Assembly: GCA_035462025.1 (NCBI GenBank) | Contig: DATHUR010000012.1 | Span: 1-38,303, forward strand | Length of the DNA stretch: 38,303 nucleotides | Source: Egicoccus sp035462025 | Lineage (GTDB): Bacteria; Actinomycetota; Nitriliruptoria; Nitriliruptorales; Nitriliruptoraceae | Direction: 5' to 3' | Part shown: positions 1 through 7,377 of the stretch, in pieces | Layout of the letters: each line of letters starts with the position of its first letter | Numbering within the stretch: the first letter of the stretch is position 1 | Program-made: the position numbers and the translations under genes | Notes under the pieces: model-generated | Told to the model about the DNA's origin: nothing | The model's input: only the letters and a program-made list of their open reading frames with translations | Database searches by the model: none

Positions 1-606
1 GCGGGCCTGCACGCCGGCGCTCGTGCGGGCACCCACTTCGGCAACGCCATGTCCGGCTTCGGCGCGCGCGAGCCCGGCGTGATGGGCGCGCTGCTGGCCC
101 ACGCGTCCGCGACCGTGGGGCTGATCGTCGACGGCGTCCACCTGCACCCCGGCACCGTGGCCGCCGTCTGGCGCGCCCTGGGCCCCGCACGGATCGCGCT
201 GATCACCGACGCGATCGCCGCGGCCGGCACGATGTCGGGTGACGCCTGGCTGGGGGGGCGCCGCGTCACGGTCGCCGACGGGGTCGTCCGCGACGAGGAG
301 GGGCGGCTCGCGGGCAGCGTGGTGACCATGGACCGGGCGCTGCGCGAACTGGTGGCAGCGACGGGGACCGATCCCTTCAAGGCGCTGCAGACGGCGACCT
401 CGACGCCCGCGGACCTGCTGGGTGATCCGTCCCGCGGACGTCTGGCTGCCGGCGCCCGGGGCGACGTCGTCGTGCTGACCCCCGAACTCGAGGTCGTCGC
501 CACCTTCGTCGCGGGCCGCCTGGCCGCCCACCCGCGGCCCGATCTGCTCGTCCTGCCTCCCGCCATCGCGCCCTCGACCGCCGCCGACCGGGCGAGCACC
601 CGATGA
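1..606 (+). CDS. nagA: N-acetylglucosamine-6-phosphate deacetylase, C-terminal part (5' end outside window)
   Basis: The frame is open from base 1, so the N-terminal part of the gene, with the first metal ligands, lies upstream of the window. The visible 201 residues carry the C-terminal TIM-barrel signatures of NagA: an AGARAGTHFGNAM segment (family AGAT-H-F-NAM), GLIVDGVHLHP with its substrate-binding histidines, and ALITDAIAAAG containing the catalytic aspartate. The protein ends in the usual small beta-sandwich (GDVVVLTPELEVVATFVAG). The enzyme removes acetate from GlcNAc-6-P in the cytoplasm, giving glucosamine-6-P for recycling of peptidoglycan or chitin sugars. Its stop overlaps the next ATG (ATGA at 603-606), so it is translationally coupled to a SIS-domain enzyme that fits the following step. 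Family assignment is firm; substrate is inferred from the family and neighbour. Confidence 0.88.
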   Translation, partial: AGLHAGARAGTHFGNAMSGFGAREPGVMGALLAHASATVGLIVDGVHLHPGTVAAVWRALGPARIALITDAIAAAGTMSGDAWLGGRRVTVADGVVRDEEGRLAGSVVTMDRALRELVAATGTDPFKALQTATSTPADLLGDPSRGRLAAGARGDVVVLTPELEVVATFVAGRLAAHPRPDLLVLPPAIAPSTAADRASTR

Positions 607-1640
607 CCCTGTCGACCGAGATCCACGAACAGCCCGAAACGATCCGCCGTCTGCTCGCCGACCAGCGCGAACAGGCGGTCGCCGTCGCCGACCGCTGGCG
701 CCGGGCCGCCCCGACCCACGTCGTCATCGCCGCGCGCGGGACGTCCGACAACGCGGCCCGCTACGCGCAGTACCTGTGGGGGCAACGTGCCGGACTCACC
801 GTCGGGCTCGCGGCGCCCGCCCTGTTCGCCCCCACCGGCGTGCCGCCACGCCTGGACGGTGCCGCGGTCGTCGGCATCTCCCAGTCCGGCGCGTCGCCGG
901 ATCTCGTCGCCGTCCTGCGCGAGGCGGCCCGGCAGGGTCGCCCGACGCTGGCGATCACCAACGACCCCGGCTCACCGTTGGCCGCGGCCGCCGAGCAGGT
1001 GCTGGCGCTCGGCGTGGGGGAGGAGCGGGCGGTCGCGGCGACCAAGACCTACACGGCCGAACTGGCCGCGGTCGCGCTGCTCGCGGCCGCGCTCGCCCCG
1101 AACGACGCCGACGCCGCCGAGCTCGCCTCGCTGCCTGCCTCCGTGGCCGCCTCGCTGCGCGACGAGTCGATGATCGCCGAGGTCGCCGGACGCTGGTCCG
1201 ACTTCGACCGCTGCGCGGTGCTCGGGCGTGGGACCGGGCTCGCGACCGCGCACGAGTGGGCCCTGAAACTGCAGGAACTCGCCTACGTCCTGGCCCAGCC
1301 CGCGTCGCCGGCGGACTTCGCCCACGGACCACGGGCCGTCGTCGAGCCCGGGTTCCCCGTCCTGGCCGTTGCCACCGAGGGCCCGTGGCGCGCCGGCATG
1401 GTCGGGACCCTCGCCGCCCTGCGCGAGCAGGGGGCGCGAACGCTCGTGCTCGGCGAGCCAGGCGCCGACCTCGATCCGGTCACCGACGACCTGTTGGCGG
1501 TGCCGGCCGGGGTGCCGGACTGGCTCGCGCCGATCGTCTCGATCGTGCCGGCGCAGCTGTGGTGCCTGCACGTGACCCTGGCCCGGGGCGGCGACCCCGA
1601 TGCGCCACGCAGCCTCACCAAGGTCACCCGGACGCACTGA
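603..1640 (+). CDS. Double-SIS-domain glucosamine-6-phosphate deaminase/isomerase (NagB-II / AgaS / GlmS C-terminal type)
   Basis: A 345-residue protein with two SIS sugar-isomerase domains. The N-terminus has the EIHEQPETI motif typical of GlmS-like SIS enzymes. SIS 1 holds AARGTSDNAARYAQY, the phosphosugar-binding GISQSGASPDLV and the AVAATKTYTAEL helix. SIS 2 holds LGRGTGLATAHEWALKLQE and SPADFAHGPRAVV. There is no N-terminal glutaminase domain, so it is not full GlmS. The length matches stand-alone NagB-II or AgaS deaminases, which turn glucosamine-6-P into fructose-6-P and ammonia. The ATGA overlap with nagA supports this role: NagA supplies the substrate. The exact sugar (glucosamine-, galactosamine- or fructosamine-6-P) cannot be told from sequence alone. 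Confidence 0.82.
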   Translation: MTLSTEIHEQPETIRRLLADQREQAVAVADRWRRAAPTHVVIAARGTSDNAARYAQYLWGQRAGLTVGLAAPALFAPTGVPPRLDGAAVVGISQSGASPDLVAVLREAARQGRPTLAITNDPGSPLAAAAEQVLALGVGEERAVAATKTYTAELAAVALLAAALAPNDADAAELASLPASVAASLRDESMIAEVAGRWSDFDRCAVLGRGTGLATAHEWALKLQELAYVLAQPASPADFAHGPRAVVEPGFPVLAVATEGPWRAGMVGTLAALREQGARTLVLGEPGADLDPVTDDLLAVPAGVPDWLAPIVSIVPAQLWCLHVTLARGGDPDAPRSLTKVTRTH

Positions 1641-1670
1641 GCGGGGACAGCAGCGCGTCGGGCGCGATTC

Positions 1671-1847
1671 TCATTGGCAGGTGGCGGGCCGAGGGACGGG
1701 GGCGTCCAGGCGGTCGGCGAGGCGTCGCATGAGCGTTGCGGCCCATGGGCGCAGCCATGACGCGCGTGGCCGGCGTGGGCTGCCGCCACGGGTCGGGGGA
1801 ACGGGGACGCTGGCATCCACCAGCAGCTTCGCGAGCACGGGGTCCAT
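1671..1847 (-). CDS. Small basic hypothetical protein, divergent from marR
   Basis: This 58-residue ORF is placed here because a strong ribosome site (AAGGAG, 6 nt before ATG at 1847) precedes it. The product begins MDPVLAKLLVDASVPVPP and is then rich in Arg and Pro, ending PVPRPATCQ. It has no clear membrane segment, no metal motif and no family I recognise. The same frame has a second ATG at 1919 with its own GGAG site 6 nt upstream, so an 82-residue form is equally possible. The gene faces away from the MarR regulator, and an 18-bp palindrome (1957-1974) sits in its promoter region, so MarR control is plausible. No function is proposed. Confidence 0.5.
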   Translation of the reverse strand: MDPVLAKLLVDASVPVPPTRGGSPRRPRASWLRPWAATLMRRLADRLDAPVPRPATCQ

Positions 1848-1956
1848 CGCCTTCTCCTTCCGGGTGTGCGGCCGGTCGGCTGGCCAGCCGCTGGTGCGGT
1901 AGGTCGTCAGGTGCTGCATCGAGGTCTCCAGGTGGGATGTCTATGTCGAAGATAAC

Positions 1957-1974
1957 TCTGTCGATATCGACAGA
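1957..1974. promoter_or_regulatory. Perfect 18-bp palindrome, probable MarR operator 1
   Basis: TCTGTCGATATCGACAGA equals its own reverse complement. It lies in an AT-richer patch between the small minus-strand ORF and marR. On the minus strand it fills the spacer upstream of a TAnnnT box (TATCTT, 1954-1949), a typical repressor position. Flanking ATGTCT (1938-1943) and AGACAT (1972-1977) form an outer imperfect repeat. Palindromes of 16-20 bp beside a divergent marR gene are the usual operator arrangement; binding itself is inferred. Confidence 0.7.
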
Positions 1975-2011
1975 CATTCCGGACAGGCGGGACCTGTGCG
2001 GAGATCGCTCG

Positions 2012-2040
2012 TTGTCGTCACTGTCGTCGTCGACTAACTT
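2012..2040 (+). promoter_or_regulatory. marR promoter, predicted leaderless transcript
   Basis: A TTGTCG -35-like box (2012-2017), a 17-nt spacer and a TAACTT -10 box (2035-2040) precede marR. The expected transcription start, about 7 nt after the -10 box, falls on or next to the ATG at 2048. No Shine-Dalgarno sequence lies in the preceding bases, which fits leaderless translation, common in actinobacteria. Confidence 0.6.
2020..2037. promoter_or_regulatory. Imperfect dyad, probable MarR operator 2
   Basis: ACTGTCGTCGTCGACTAA shares 12 of 18 positions with the palindrome at 1957-1974 and has the same CTGTCG-N4-CGAC geometry. It covers the spacer and first bases of the -10 box of the marR promoter, so autorepression is the natural reading. 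Confidence 0.5.
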
Positions 2041-2047
2041 TCGCTGC

Positions 2048-2557
2048 ATGACCGATCACGTGACCCGCGTCGTGGCCCAGTGGGCGGAGCGACGCCCCGA
2101 GTTGGAACTCACGGGGATGGCCGTCTTCGGACGCATCTACCGCCTGACCCGGCTCGCCGACCGCCTGCGCAGCGCCGCCCTCGAACCGCTCGGGCTGCAA
2201 CTCGGGGACGTCGACGTCATGGCCGCCCTGTGGCGTCACGGCGGGGGTCTGCGGCCGCTCGACCTGCGTAGCTCGATGCTCGTCGGCTCGGGCACCCTGA
2301 CCGCCCGGCTCGACCGTCTCGAGGGGGCCGGCCTGCTCGAGCGGCGGCCCGACCCGGACGATCGGCGCGGTCGCCTGCTCTATCTCACACCGGCGGGGGA
2401 GCGCTTGGTGCCCGAGGTCGTCGAGCAACTGCTGCAGATCGAGAACGACCTGCTCGCGCCGCTCCCTCGGACCGTGCGCGACCGCCTGGCCGGCGACCTC
2501 GGGCGCCTACTCGCGAGCACCGAGCGGCGCGACGACCTCGGCCGCGCCGGGCAGTAG
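2048..2557 (+). CDS. MarR-family transcriptional regulator
   Basis: A 169-residue winged-helix regulator. After an N-terminal dimerisation helix comes the DNA-binding domain: helix LDLRSSMLVGSGTLTARLDR, then the wing RRPDPDDRRGRLLYLTPAG, which matches the MarR consensus (R-x-P-D-x-x-DRR...LT-x-x-G). The C-terminal helices complete the dimer interface. I chose ATG 2048 because the upstream open frame reads through the divergent promoter, and a promoter with correct spacing ends at this ATG. No Cys pair typical of OhrR redox sensing is present, so a small-molecule ligand is more likely than thiol sensing. The peroxiredoxin gene follows 58 nt downstream on the same strand, and the two could share a stress response, but that is inference. 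Confidence 0.9.
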   Translation: MTDHVTRVVAQWAERRPELELTGMAVFGRIYRLTRLADRLRSAALEPLGLQLGDVDVMAALWRHGGGLRPLDLRSSMLVGSGTLTARLDRLEGAGLLERRPDPDDRRGRLLYLTPAGERLVPEVVEQLLQIENDLLAPLPRTVRDRLAGDLGRLLASTERRDDLGRAGQ

Positions 2558-2560
2558 CCT
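2555..2560 (+). promoter_or_regulatory. Candidate -10 box of the peroxiredoxin gene
   Basis: TAGCCT overlaps the TAG stop of marR and lies 55 nt before the GTG start of the peroxiredoxin. It belongs to the recurring TA(G/C)(G/C)(G/C)T hexamers seen before many transcription units in this window. No clear -35 box is visible. Confidence 0.35.
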
Positions 2561-2615
2561 GCCGCGCCGCAGCAGCAAACTCCCCGCCGCCCCTCCCGCC
2601 ACCTGGAGTACACCC

Positions 2616-3086
2616 GTGCCCGTCCAGATCGGCCAGCAGGCCCCCGACTTCGAACTGCGCGACCAGACCGGCCAGCCCGTCCGACTGTCGGACTACCGCG
2701 GTAAGAAGGCCGTCGTGGTCGTGTTCTACCCGATGTCGTTCACCGGGGTCTGCGAGGCCGAGATGTGCGGCATCCGCGACTCGGTCGAGTTCTTCCGCAA
2801 CGACGAGGTAGAGACCCTGGCGATCTCGGTCGACTCGCCGCCCACGCACCAGCGTTGGGCCCACGAGCAGGGCTTCGACTTCCCGCTGCTGAGCGACTTC
2901 TGGCCGCACGGCGAAGTGGCGCAGACCTACGGCGTGTTCGACGACCGGCTCGGCATCGCCCGGCGCGGGACGTTCATCATCGACCGCGACGGCACGGTGG
3001 TCTACACCGACGACAACGCCGTCCCCGACGCCCGCGACCAGGAGGCCTGGAAGGCCGCCCTGCGCGACATCGGCGCCATCGAGTAG
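2616..3086 (+). CDS. Peroxiredoxin, PrxQ/BCP type with CX4C motif
   Basis: A 156-residue thioredoxin-fold peroxidase that would reduce hydrogen peroxide and organic hydroperoxides in the cytoplasm. The active-site loop is PMSFTGVCEAEMC, with peroxidatic Cys46 (T-x-x-C context) and a second cysteine at 51. This CX4C spacing is that of PrxQ/BCP enzymes, in which the second Cys resolves the first. Actinobacterial AhpE-type proteins are otherwise similar in length but lack that cysteine. Later conserved segments are FPLLSDFW and RGTFIIDRDGTVVY. The start is GTG with GGAG upstream (TGGAGTACACCC). The gene follows marR on the same strand but seems to have its own -10 box. Confidence 0.9.
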   Translation: MPVQIGQQAPDFELRDQTGQPVRLSDYRGKKAVVVVFYPMSFTGVCEAEMCGIRDSVEFFRNDEVETLAISVDSPPTHQRWAHEQGFDFPLLSDFWPHGEVAQTYGVFDDRLGIARRGTFIIDRDGTVVYTDDNAVPDARDQEAWKAALRDIGAIE

Positions 3087-3340
3087 GTCCGCCGACCCTT
3101 CCGCGTGATCTTGTTGGAGTCGTCACAGCCAGTGGCCGCCGGCGTGGCCATACCGGGCCTCGATCTGGTGTCACGTGGCGACGTGAGGTGGACTCGGTGA
3201 CGTCCGGTGCGCATCGGCGCCGACTCGGTGTCACCGTGTCGACTGGGCGTCACCGCGTCGGGTGATCGACCTACCGCAACCACCGTGTTGCCGTGGTCGG
3301 GTGCTGCTGATGCAGCGAGGTCGGATGGTGGCAGGGCGGG
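3087..3340. other. Convergent intergenic region with GTCAC-type repeats and small hairpins
   Basis: This 254-bp gap separates the ends of the peroxiredoxin gene (+) and the importer cassette (-). I see no gene in it. It holds related copies of GGTGTCAC: 3167-3174, 3226-3236 (CGGTGTCACCG, an 11-bp inverted repeat) and 3245-3255 (GGGCGTCACCG). Two 5-bp hairpins, 3276-3291 and 3303-3316, lie near the 3' end of the minus-strand operon and could help end its transcript. None has a U-tract, so termination is only possible. Confidence 0.4.
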
Positions 3341-5788
3341 TCAGATGCGGGGCGGCTTGAAGCCCGACTTCGCGAGCACGTGGTCACGGGACTCGCTGCT
3401 CGCGCGCATCACGGCCGCCCAGTCGACGTGTTCGAGGCGGCCGGCGCGCTTGAGCACGCGACCGGCGACCATGACCGTGTCGACGTTGCGCCCGTCCATC
3501 GCCACCACTGCCGAGGCCGGGTCCTGCAGCGGCATCACGTTGAGCCGGTCGGTGCGCAGCAGCACGATGTCGGCCTGCTTGCCGGGCGTGAGCGAGCCGA
3601 CCTTGTCCTCCAGACCGTTCGCCTTCGCGCCCTCGAGCGTCGCCCAGCGCACGACGTCGCGGGCCGTGACGCCGTCGCGATCCGTCGCACCCGCCAGCGT
3701 GCGCTGCAGGGCCAGGATGGAACGCATCTGGGTGAACATGTCCGCGGGGACGTTGGTCTCGACGTCGACGCTCAGGCTCGGCGCCAGTCCGCGGTCGAGG
3801 AATTTCTGCACCGGCGGCATGCCGTGGCCCATCATCATCTCGACCGGGCAGGCGATCGACACCGTCCCGCCGCTGTCGACGATCATGCCGATCTCGGTGT
3901 CGTTGAGCGTGGTGCAGTGGATGTAGGTCGTGTCGGGACCGAGCAGCCCCGCCTCGCCCATCTCCTGCACCTTGCCGTCGAGCCCGTAGCTGCCGACGCC
4001 GACGTGGGTGGTGATGCGTGCCCCGGCCTCGCGGGCCAGCTTCCAGTGGTCGCGAGTGATCTCGAAGTCGGTGAACTCGGGTCCTGGCGCGGCCAGTGCC
4101 AGCGTGAGCAACTGGTCCTTCGAGGAGAAGTGCTCGGTCGCGGCCCGGACGAACCAGCTCGGCTGCCGCTCCTCCCACTTGCCCCACCAGGGGAAGCCGT
4201 AGGCGAACACCGAGCGCATCTGCGAGTCGCGCAGCGCCTGGACCACGGCGTCAGTGTGCGCCGGCGAGCCCTGGATGTGGGACCAGTCGAGGAGGGTGGT
4301 GACACCGGCGTCGATGGCGCCGAGCGCCGAGAGCAGGTTGCCGACGTAGGCGTCCTCGGGCCGTAGGGCCGGCGCGAGCTTGTGCAGGACGTGCGAGATG
4401 TAACTGGTGCGTCCCTCCAGCGGCACGTCGGTGCCGATGTTGCGCAGAATCCCCTCCCAGATGTGGCGGTGGGTGTCGACGAACCCGGGCATGACGATGG
4501 TGTCGGTGGCGTCGATCAACTCGGCGTCGGTGGCCTCGATGCCGTGCCCGATCTCGACGATCCGGTCGCCCTCGATCAGCACGTCGGCGCCGTGCCGGTC
4601 GCCGATCGTCGGGTCCATGCTCATCACGACACCGCCGCGCAGCAGCGTGCGCGCGGTCGGCACGACCTGCACCTGCCCGGTGGGGTAGAACTCCGGCAGT
4701 TCCGTCACCTGCTCGTCGCGGCGGCCGACCGTCAGGCGGCGGACCCGCTTGTAGTTGCGCTTGGTCAGCTCCTTGAGGTCGCCGACCTGGAACAGCGCGA
4801 TGCCGATCAGCACCAGCGCGCCGATGATCATCAGCCCGTGCTCGGTCGACAGGCCCAGGAACGGCAGGGCGCTGATGATCATCGCCAGCAGCACCGACGC
4901 GACCGCCGACCCACCGAACGTCGCGCGGCCGCCGCTGAGCGCCGCGCCACCGAGGACGGCGGCGGTGATCGAGTTGAGGGTGTAGCTCGAACCGATCGAG
5001 GCGTTGCCGATCCCGGTGCGGGCCATGACGAAGAACGCGGCGAGGGTGGCGAACAGCGCCGACAGCAGCAGGGCCCTTACCCGGATCCAGGTGGTCGGCA
5101 CGCCGCTGCGGCGGGCCGCCCGTTCGTCGAACCCGGTCGCCCGCAGCCGCAACCCGGATCCGCTGCCGTGCAGCCAGATGTCGAGCAGGACGGCGGCGAC
5201 GACCACGACGATCAGGGCGACGGGTACGGGTCCGATGCTGGTCAGCAGCAGACCGGTGAACCCGCGGTCGATCGTGCCTCCGGGCGTGCCGCGCAGACTC
5301 AGCGAGATGCCGTCGAGGATGCTCAGCGTGGCCAGGGTGGCGATGATCGAGGGGATCTTGACCCCGCGCACCAGGCCGGCGTTGACCAGCCCGACGGCCA
5401 GGCCCGCGAGCAGCACCAGGCCGGCGCCCAGCAGGATGCGCCCCGTGCCGCTCTCGGCCGAGATGACGAACGAGGCGATGACGACGCCGAGGCTGATCGT
5501 GGCGCCGACCGACAGGTCGAGGTAGCCGACCAGCAGCGCGTGGGTCTGGGCCATCGCCACCAGGGCGAGCGGGACGGCGAGCACGAGGATGCTGCGCAGG
5601 TTGCCCGAACCGAGGAATCCGGGGAAGCGTGACGAGGTGTAGGCGGCGACGACCCCGATCAGCACCAGTTGCAGCACGACCGGCATCCACAGGCGGACGC
5701 GGACGATCTTGCGCCACTTGTTGATGTCACGGGCGTCGCGCGCGACCTTGCGGACCGCCTGACGGGCGGCATCGACCCGACGGCTCAT
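3341..5788 (-). CDS. Fused ABC-importer permease and amidohydrolase
   Basis: An 815-residue two-part protein. Residues 1-340 are an RbsC/BPD_transp_2-type sugar or nucleoside permease with about ten membrane segments and the family's coupling motif (ATGFDERAARRSGV, 217-230). A very basic stretch (KELTKRNYKRVRRLTVGRR, 339-357) marks a cytoplasmic linker. Residues 379-815 are a complete cytosine-deaminase-like amidohydrolase: GFVDTHRH (His440/His442), His595, His624 and Asp675 as metal ligands, and the C-terminal GSLTPGKQADIVLL strand. The enzyme would sit on the cytoplasmic mouth of the channel. ATG 5788 is chosen because it overlaps the ATPase stop (ATGA); a longer upstream frame only runs into that gene. 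The glutamate usual after the third His in many deaminases is absent (THVGVG), so the chemistry may be hydrolytic rather than deamination. Substrate is unknown. Confidence 0.9.
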   Translation of the reverse strand: MSRRVDAARQAVRKVARDARDINKWRKIVRVRLWMPVVLQLVLIGVVAAYTSSRFPGFLGSGNLRSILVLAVPLALVAMAQTHALLVGYLDLSVGATISLGVVIASFVISAESGTGRILLGAGLVLLAGLAVGLVNAGLVRGVKIPSIIATLATLSILDGISLSLRGTPGGTIDRGFTGLLLTSIGPVPVALIVVVVAAVLLDIWLHGSGSGLRLRATGFDERAARRSGVPTTWIRVRALLLSALFATLAAFFVMARTGIGNASIGSSYTLNSITAAVLGGAALSGGRATFGGSAVASVLLAMIISALPFLGLSTEHGLMIIGALVLIGIALFQVGDLKELTKRNYKRVRRLTVGRRDEQVTELPEFYPTGQVQVVPTARTLLRGGVVMSMDPTIGDRHGADVLIEGDRIVEIGHGIEATDAELIDATDTIVMPGFVDTHRHIWEGILRNIGTDVPLEGRTSYISHVLHKLAPALRPEDAYVGNLLSALGAIDAGVTTLLDWSHIQGSPAHTDAVVQALRDSQMRSVFAYGFPWWGKWEERQPSWFVRAATEHFSSKDQLLTLALAAPGPEFTDFEITRDHWKLAREAGARITTHVGVGSYGLDGKVQEMGEAGLLGPDTTYIHCTTLNDTEIGMIVDSGGTVSIACPVEMMMGHGMPPVQKFLDRGLAPSLSVDVETNVPADMFTQMRSILALQRTLAGATDRDGVTARDVVRWATLEGAKANGLEDKVGSLTPGKQADIVLLRTDRLNVMPLQDPASAVVAMDGRNVDTVMVAGRVLKRAGRLEHVDWAAVMRASSESRDHVLAKSGFKPPRI

Positions 5789-7377
5789 GCGTCGGCCGTT
5801 GCGGACGATGACTTCGGCATGGCGACCCCCAGGGGTGAGCGGCCCGACTTGGACAGACCCGGGCCCCGCACGATGGCTTCGACGATGCGCACCTCGTCGA
5901 GTTCGTCGCCGGGGATCTCCTCGATGATCTGGCCGCGCGACATGACCAGCACGCGGTCGCACAGGCCGGCCAACTCGATCGGGTCGCTGGACTTGACCAG
6001 GACGGCGGCGCCCCGGTCGGTCTGGACCCGCAGCGCCTCGTAGATGTCGAACCGGGAGCCGACGTCGACGCCCTGGGTCGGTTCGTAGGCCAGAATCACG
6101 GCCGGTTCACGCAGGAAGGTTCGCGAGATCGAGACCTTCTGCTGGTTGCCGCCCGAGAGGAACTCGACCGGCTGCTCCAGCGATGGCGTGCGAATCCGCA
6201 GTCGCTCGACGAGGCCCTCGACCGCGCGACGTTCGTGGCGGCGGCGCAGCAGTCCGCCGCGCGTGAAGCCGCCCAGTGACTGGATGGTGGCGTTGACGCG
6301 GACGCCGAGCACGGGCATCAACGCCTCGCCCTTGCGGTCGCCCGGCAACAGCACGATGCCGGCCTTGACGGCCTCGCGGGTCGACACCAGCGACAGGTCG
6401 CGTCCGTCGCAGACGACGTGGCCGGTCTTGGGCGGCACGCGTCCGGCGAGGCAGTCGAACAACTGCGGTTGACCGTTGCCCTCGGCGCCGGCGATGCCGA
6501 CGGTCTCGCCCGACTGCAGCGTGAAACTGACCGGCCCGAAGGACTGGCCCTGCAGCGCGTCGACGACCAGTACCTCGCGCGGCTCGACGTCCGAGGGAGC
6601 GGCGTGCGGGAAGGCGGACTCGAATGGGCGCCCGACGATCAACTCGACCAGGTCGTCCTCGGTGGTGGTCCGCGCGTCGTGGGTGCCCTGGCTCAGCCCG
6701 TCGCGCAGGACCGTGATGCGGTCGGCGATCTCGAGCACCTCGGGCAGCCGGTGGCTGACGTAGACCACGCCGACGCCGCGGTCGCGACAGGCCGAGATCG
6801 TGCGGTGCAGCGCCTCGACCTCGTTGGGGCCCAGCGCCGTGGTCGGCTCGTCGAGCAGCAGCACCTTCGGGTCCGACACCAGTGCCTTGGCGACCTCGAA
6901 CATCTGCCGGTCGGCCAGGCTCAGCATCCCGGCGGGGGCGTCGGGGAACAGTTCGATGTCGAGGTCGAGTTCGGCCAGCCGCTGGCGGGCCCACTTCTTG
7001 CGACGCCAGTACGGCGCCCGACCGCCCGTGGGCGCGGCCAGGAACAGGTTGTTCTTGACCGGTTCGGGCAGCACCAGGGAGGTGTCCTGGTACGCCGTCG
7101 CCAGCCCGAGCCGGCGGGCGAGCGCGGGGGAGTCCCTCCGCAGTGCCCGCCCGCCGATCTCGATGCTGCCGCGGTCGGGTTCGACGAACCCGCTCGCGAT
7201 CCCGAGGAGGGTCGACTTGCCCGACCCGTTCTCGCCGACGAGGGCGTGGACCTCGCCGGCGCGACAGTCGAAGTCGACGTCGCTGAGCGCCCGGACGGCC
7301 CCGAACTGCCGGGACACGCCGCGCATGCGCAGCACGACCTCGCCTGCACTCGACCCTTCCTCGGGATGCGTGGCCAT
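5785..7377 (-). CDS. ABC importer ATPase with two nucleotide-binding domains (RbsA/MglA type)
   Basis: A 530-residue double ATPase that energises the two permeases encoded around it. Domain 1 has Walker A GENGSGKS (48-55), a variant signature LSLADRQ (152-158), Walker B VLLLDEPTTAL (172-182) and the H-loop VSHR (207-210). Domain 2 has a degenerate Walker A (GAEGNGQPQ, 297-305), the good signature LSGGNQQ (407-413), and an altered Walker B, VILAYEPTQGVDVG, in which the usual Asp before Glu is Tyr431. Degeneracy of one site is normal in this family, but the D-to-Y change is less so. The start ATG shares one base with the stop of the binding-protein gene (TGATG), so the two are translationally coupled. 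Confidence 0.93.
   Translation of the reverse strand: MATHPEEGSSAGEVVLRMRGVSRQFGAVRALSDVDFDCRAGEVHALVGENGSGKSTLLGIASGFVEPDRGSIEIGGRALRRDSPALARRLGLATAYQDTSLVLPEPVKNNLFLAAPTGGRAPYWRRKKWARQRLAELDLDIELFPDAPAGMLSLADRQMFEVAKALVSDPKVLLLDEPTTALGPNEVEALHRTISACRDRGVGVVYVSHRLPEVLEIADRITVLRDGLSQGTHDARTTTEDDLVELIVGRPFESAFPHAAPSDVEPREVLVVDALQGQSFGPVSFTLQSGETVGIAGAEGNGQPQLFDCLAGRVPPKTGHVVCDGRDLSLVSTREAVKAGIVLLPGDRKGEALMPVLGVRVNATIQSLGGFTRGGLLRRRHERRAVEGLVERLRIRTPSLEQPVEFLSGGNQQKVSISRTFLREPAVILAYEPTQGVDVGSRFDIYEALRVQTDRGAAVLVKSSDPIELAGLCDRVLVMSRGQIIEEIPGDELDEVRIVEAIVRGPGLSKSGRSPLGVAMPKSSSATADA

Noticed and set aside
4382..5632. 416-codon plus-strand frame opposite the permease part of the fusion
   Set aside because: Asp/Gln/Gly-biased translation typical of reading GC-rich genes in the opposite frame, while the minus strand has clear membrane segments.
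5789..5962. 58-residue N-terminal extension of the permease-amidohydrolase fusion
   Set aside because: The extension lies wholly within the ATPase gene in another frame; the ATGA overlap at 5785-5788 fixes the likely start.
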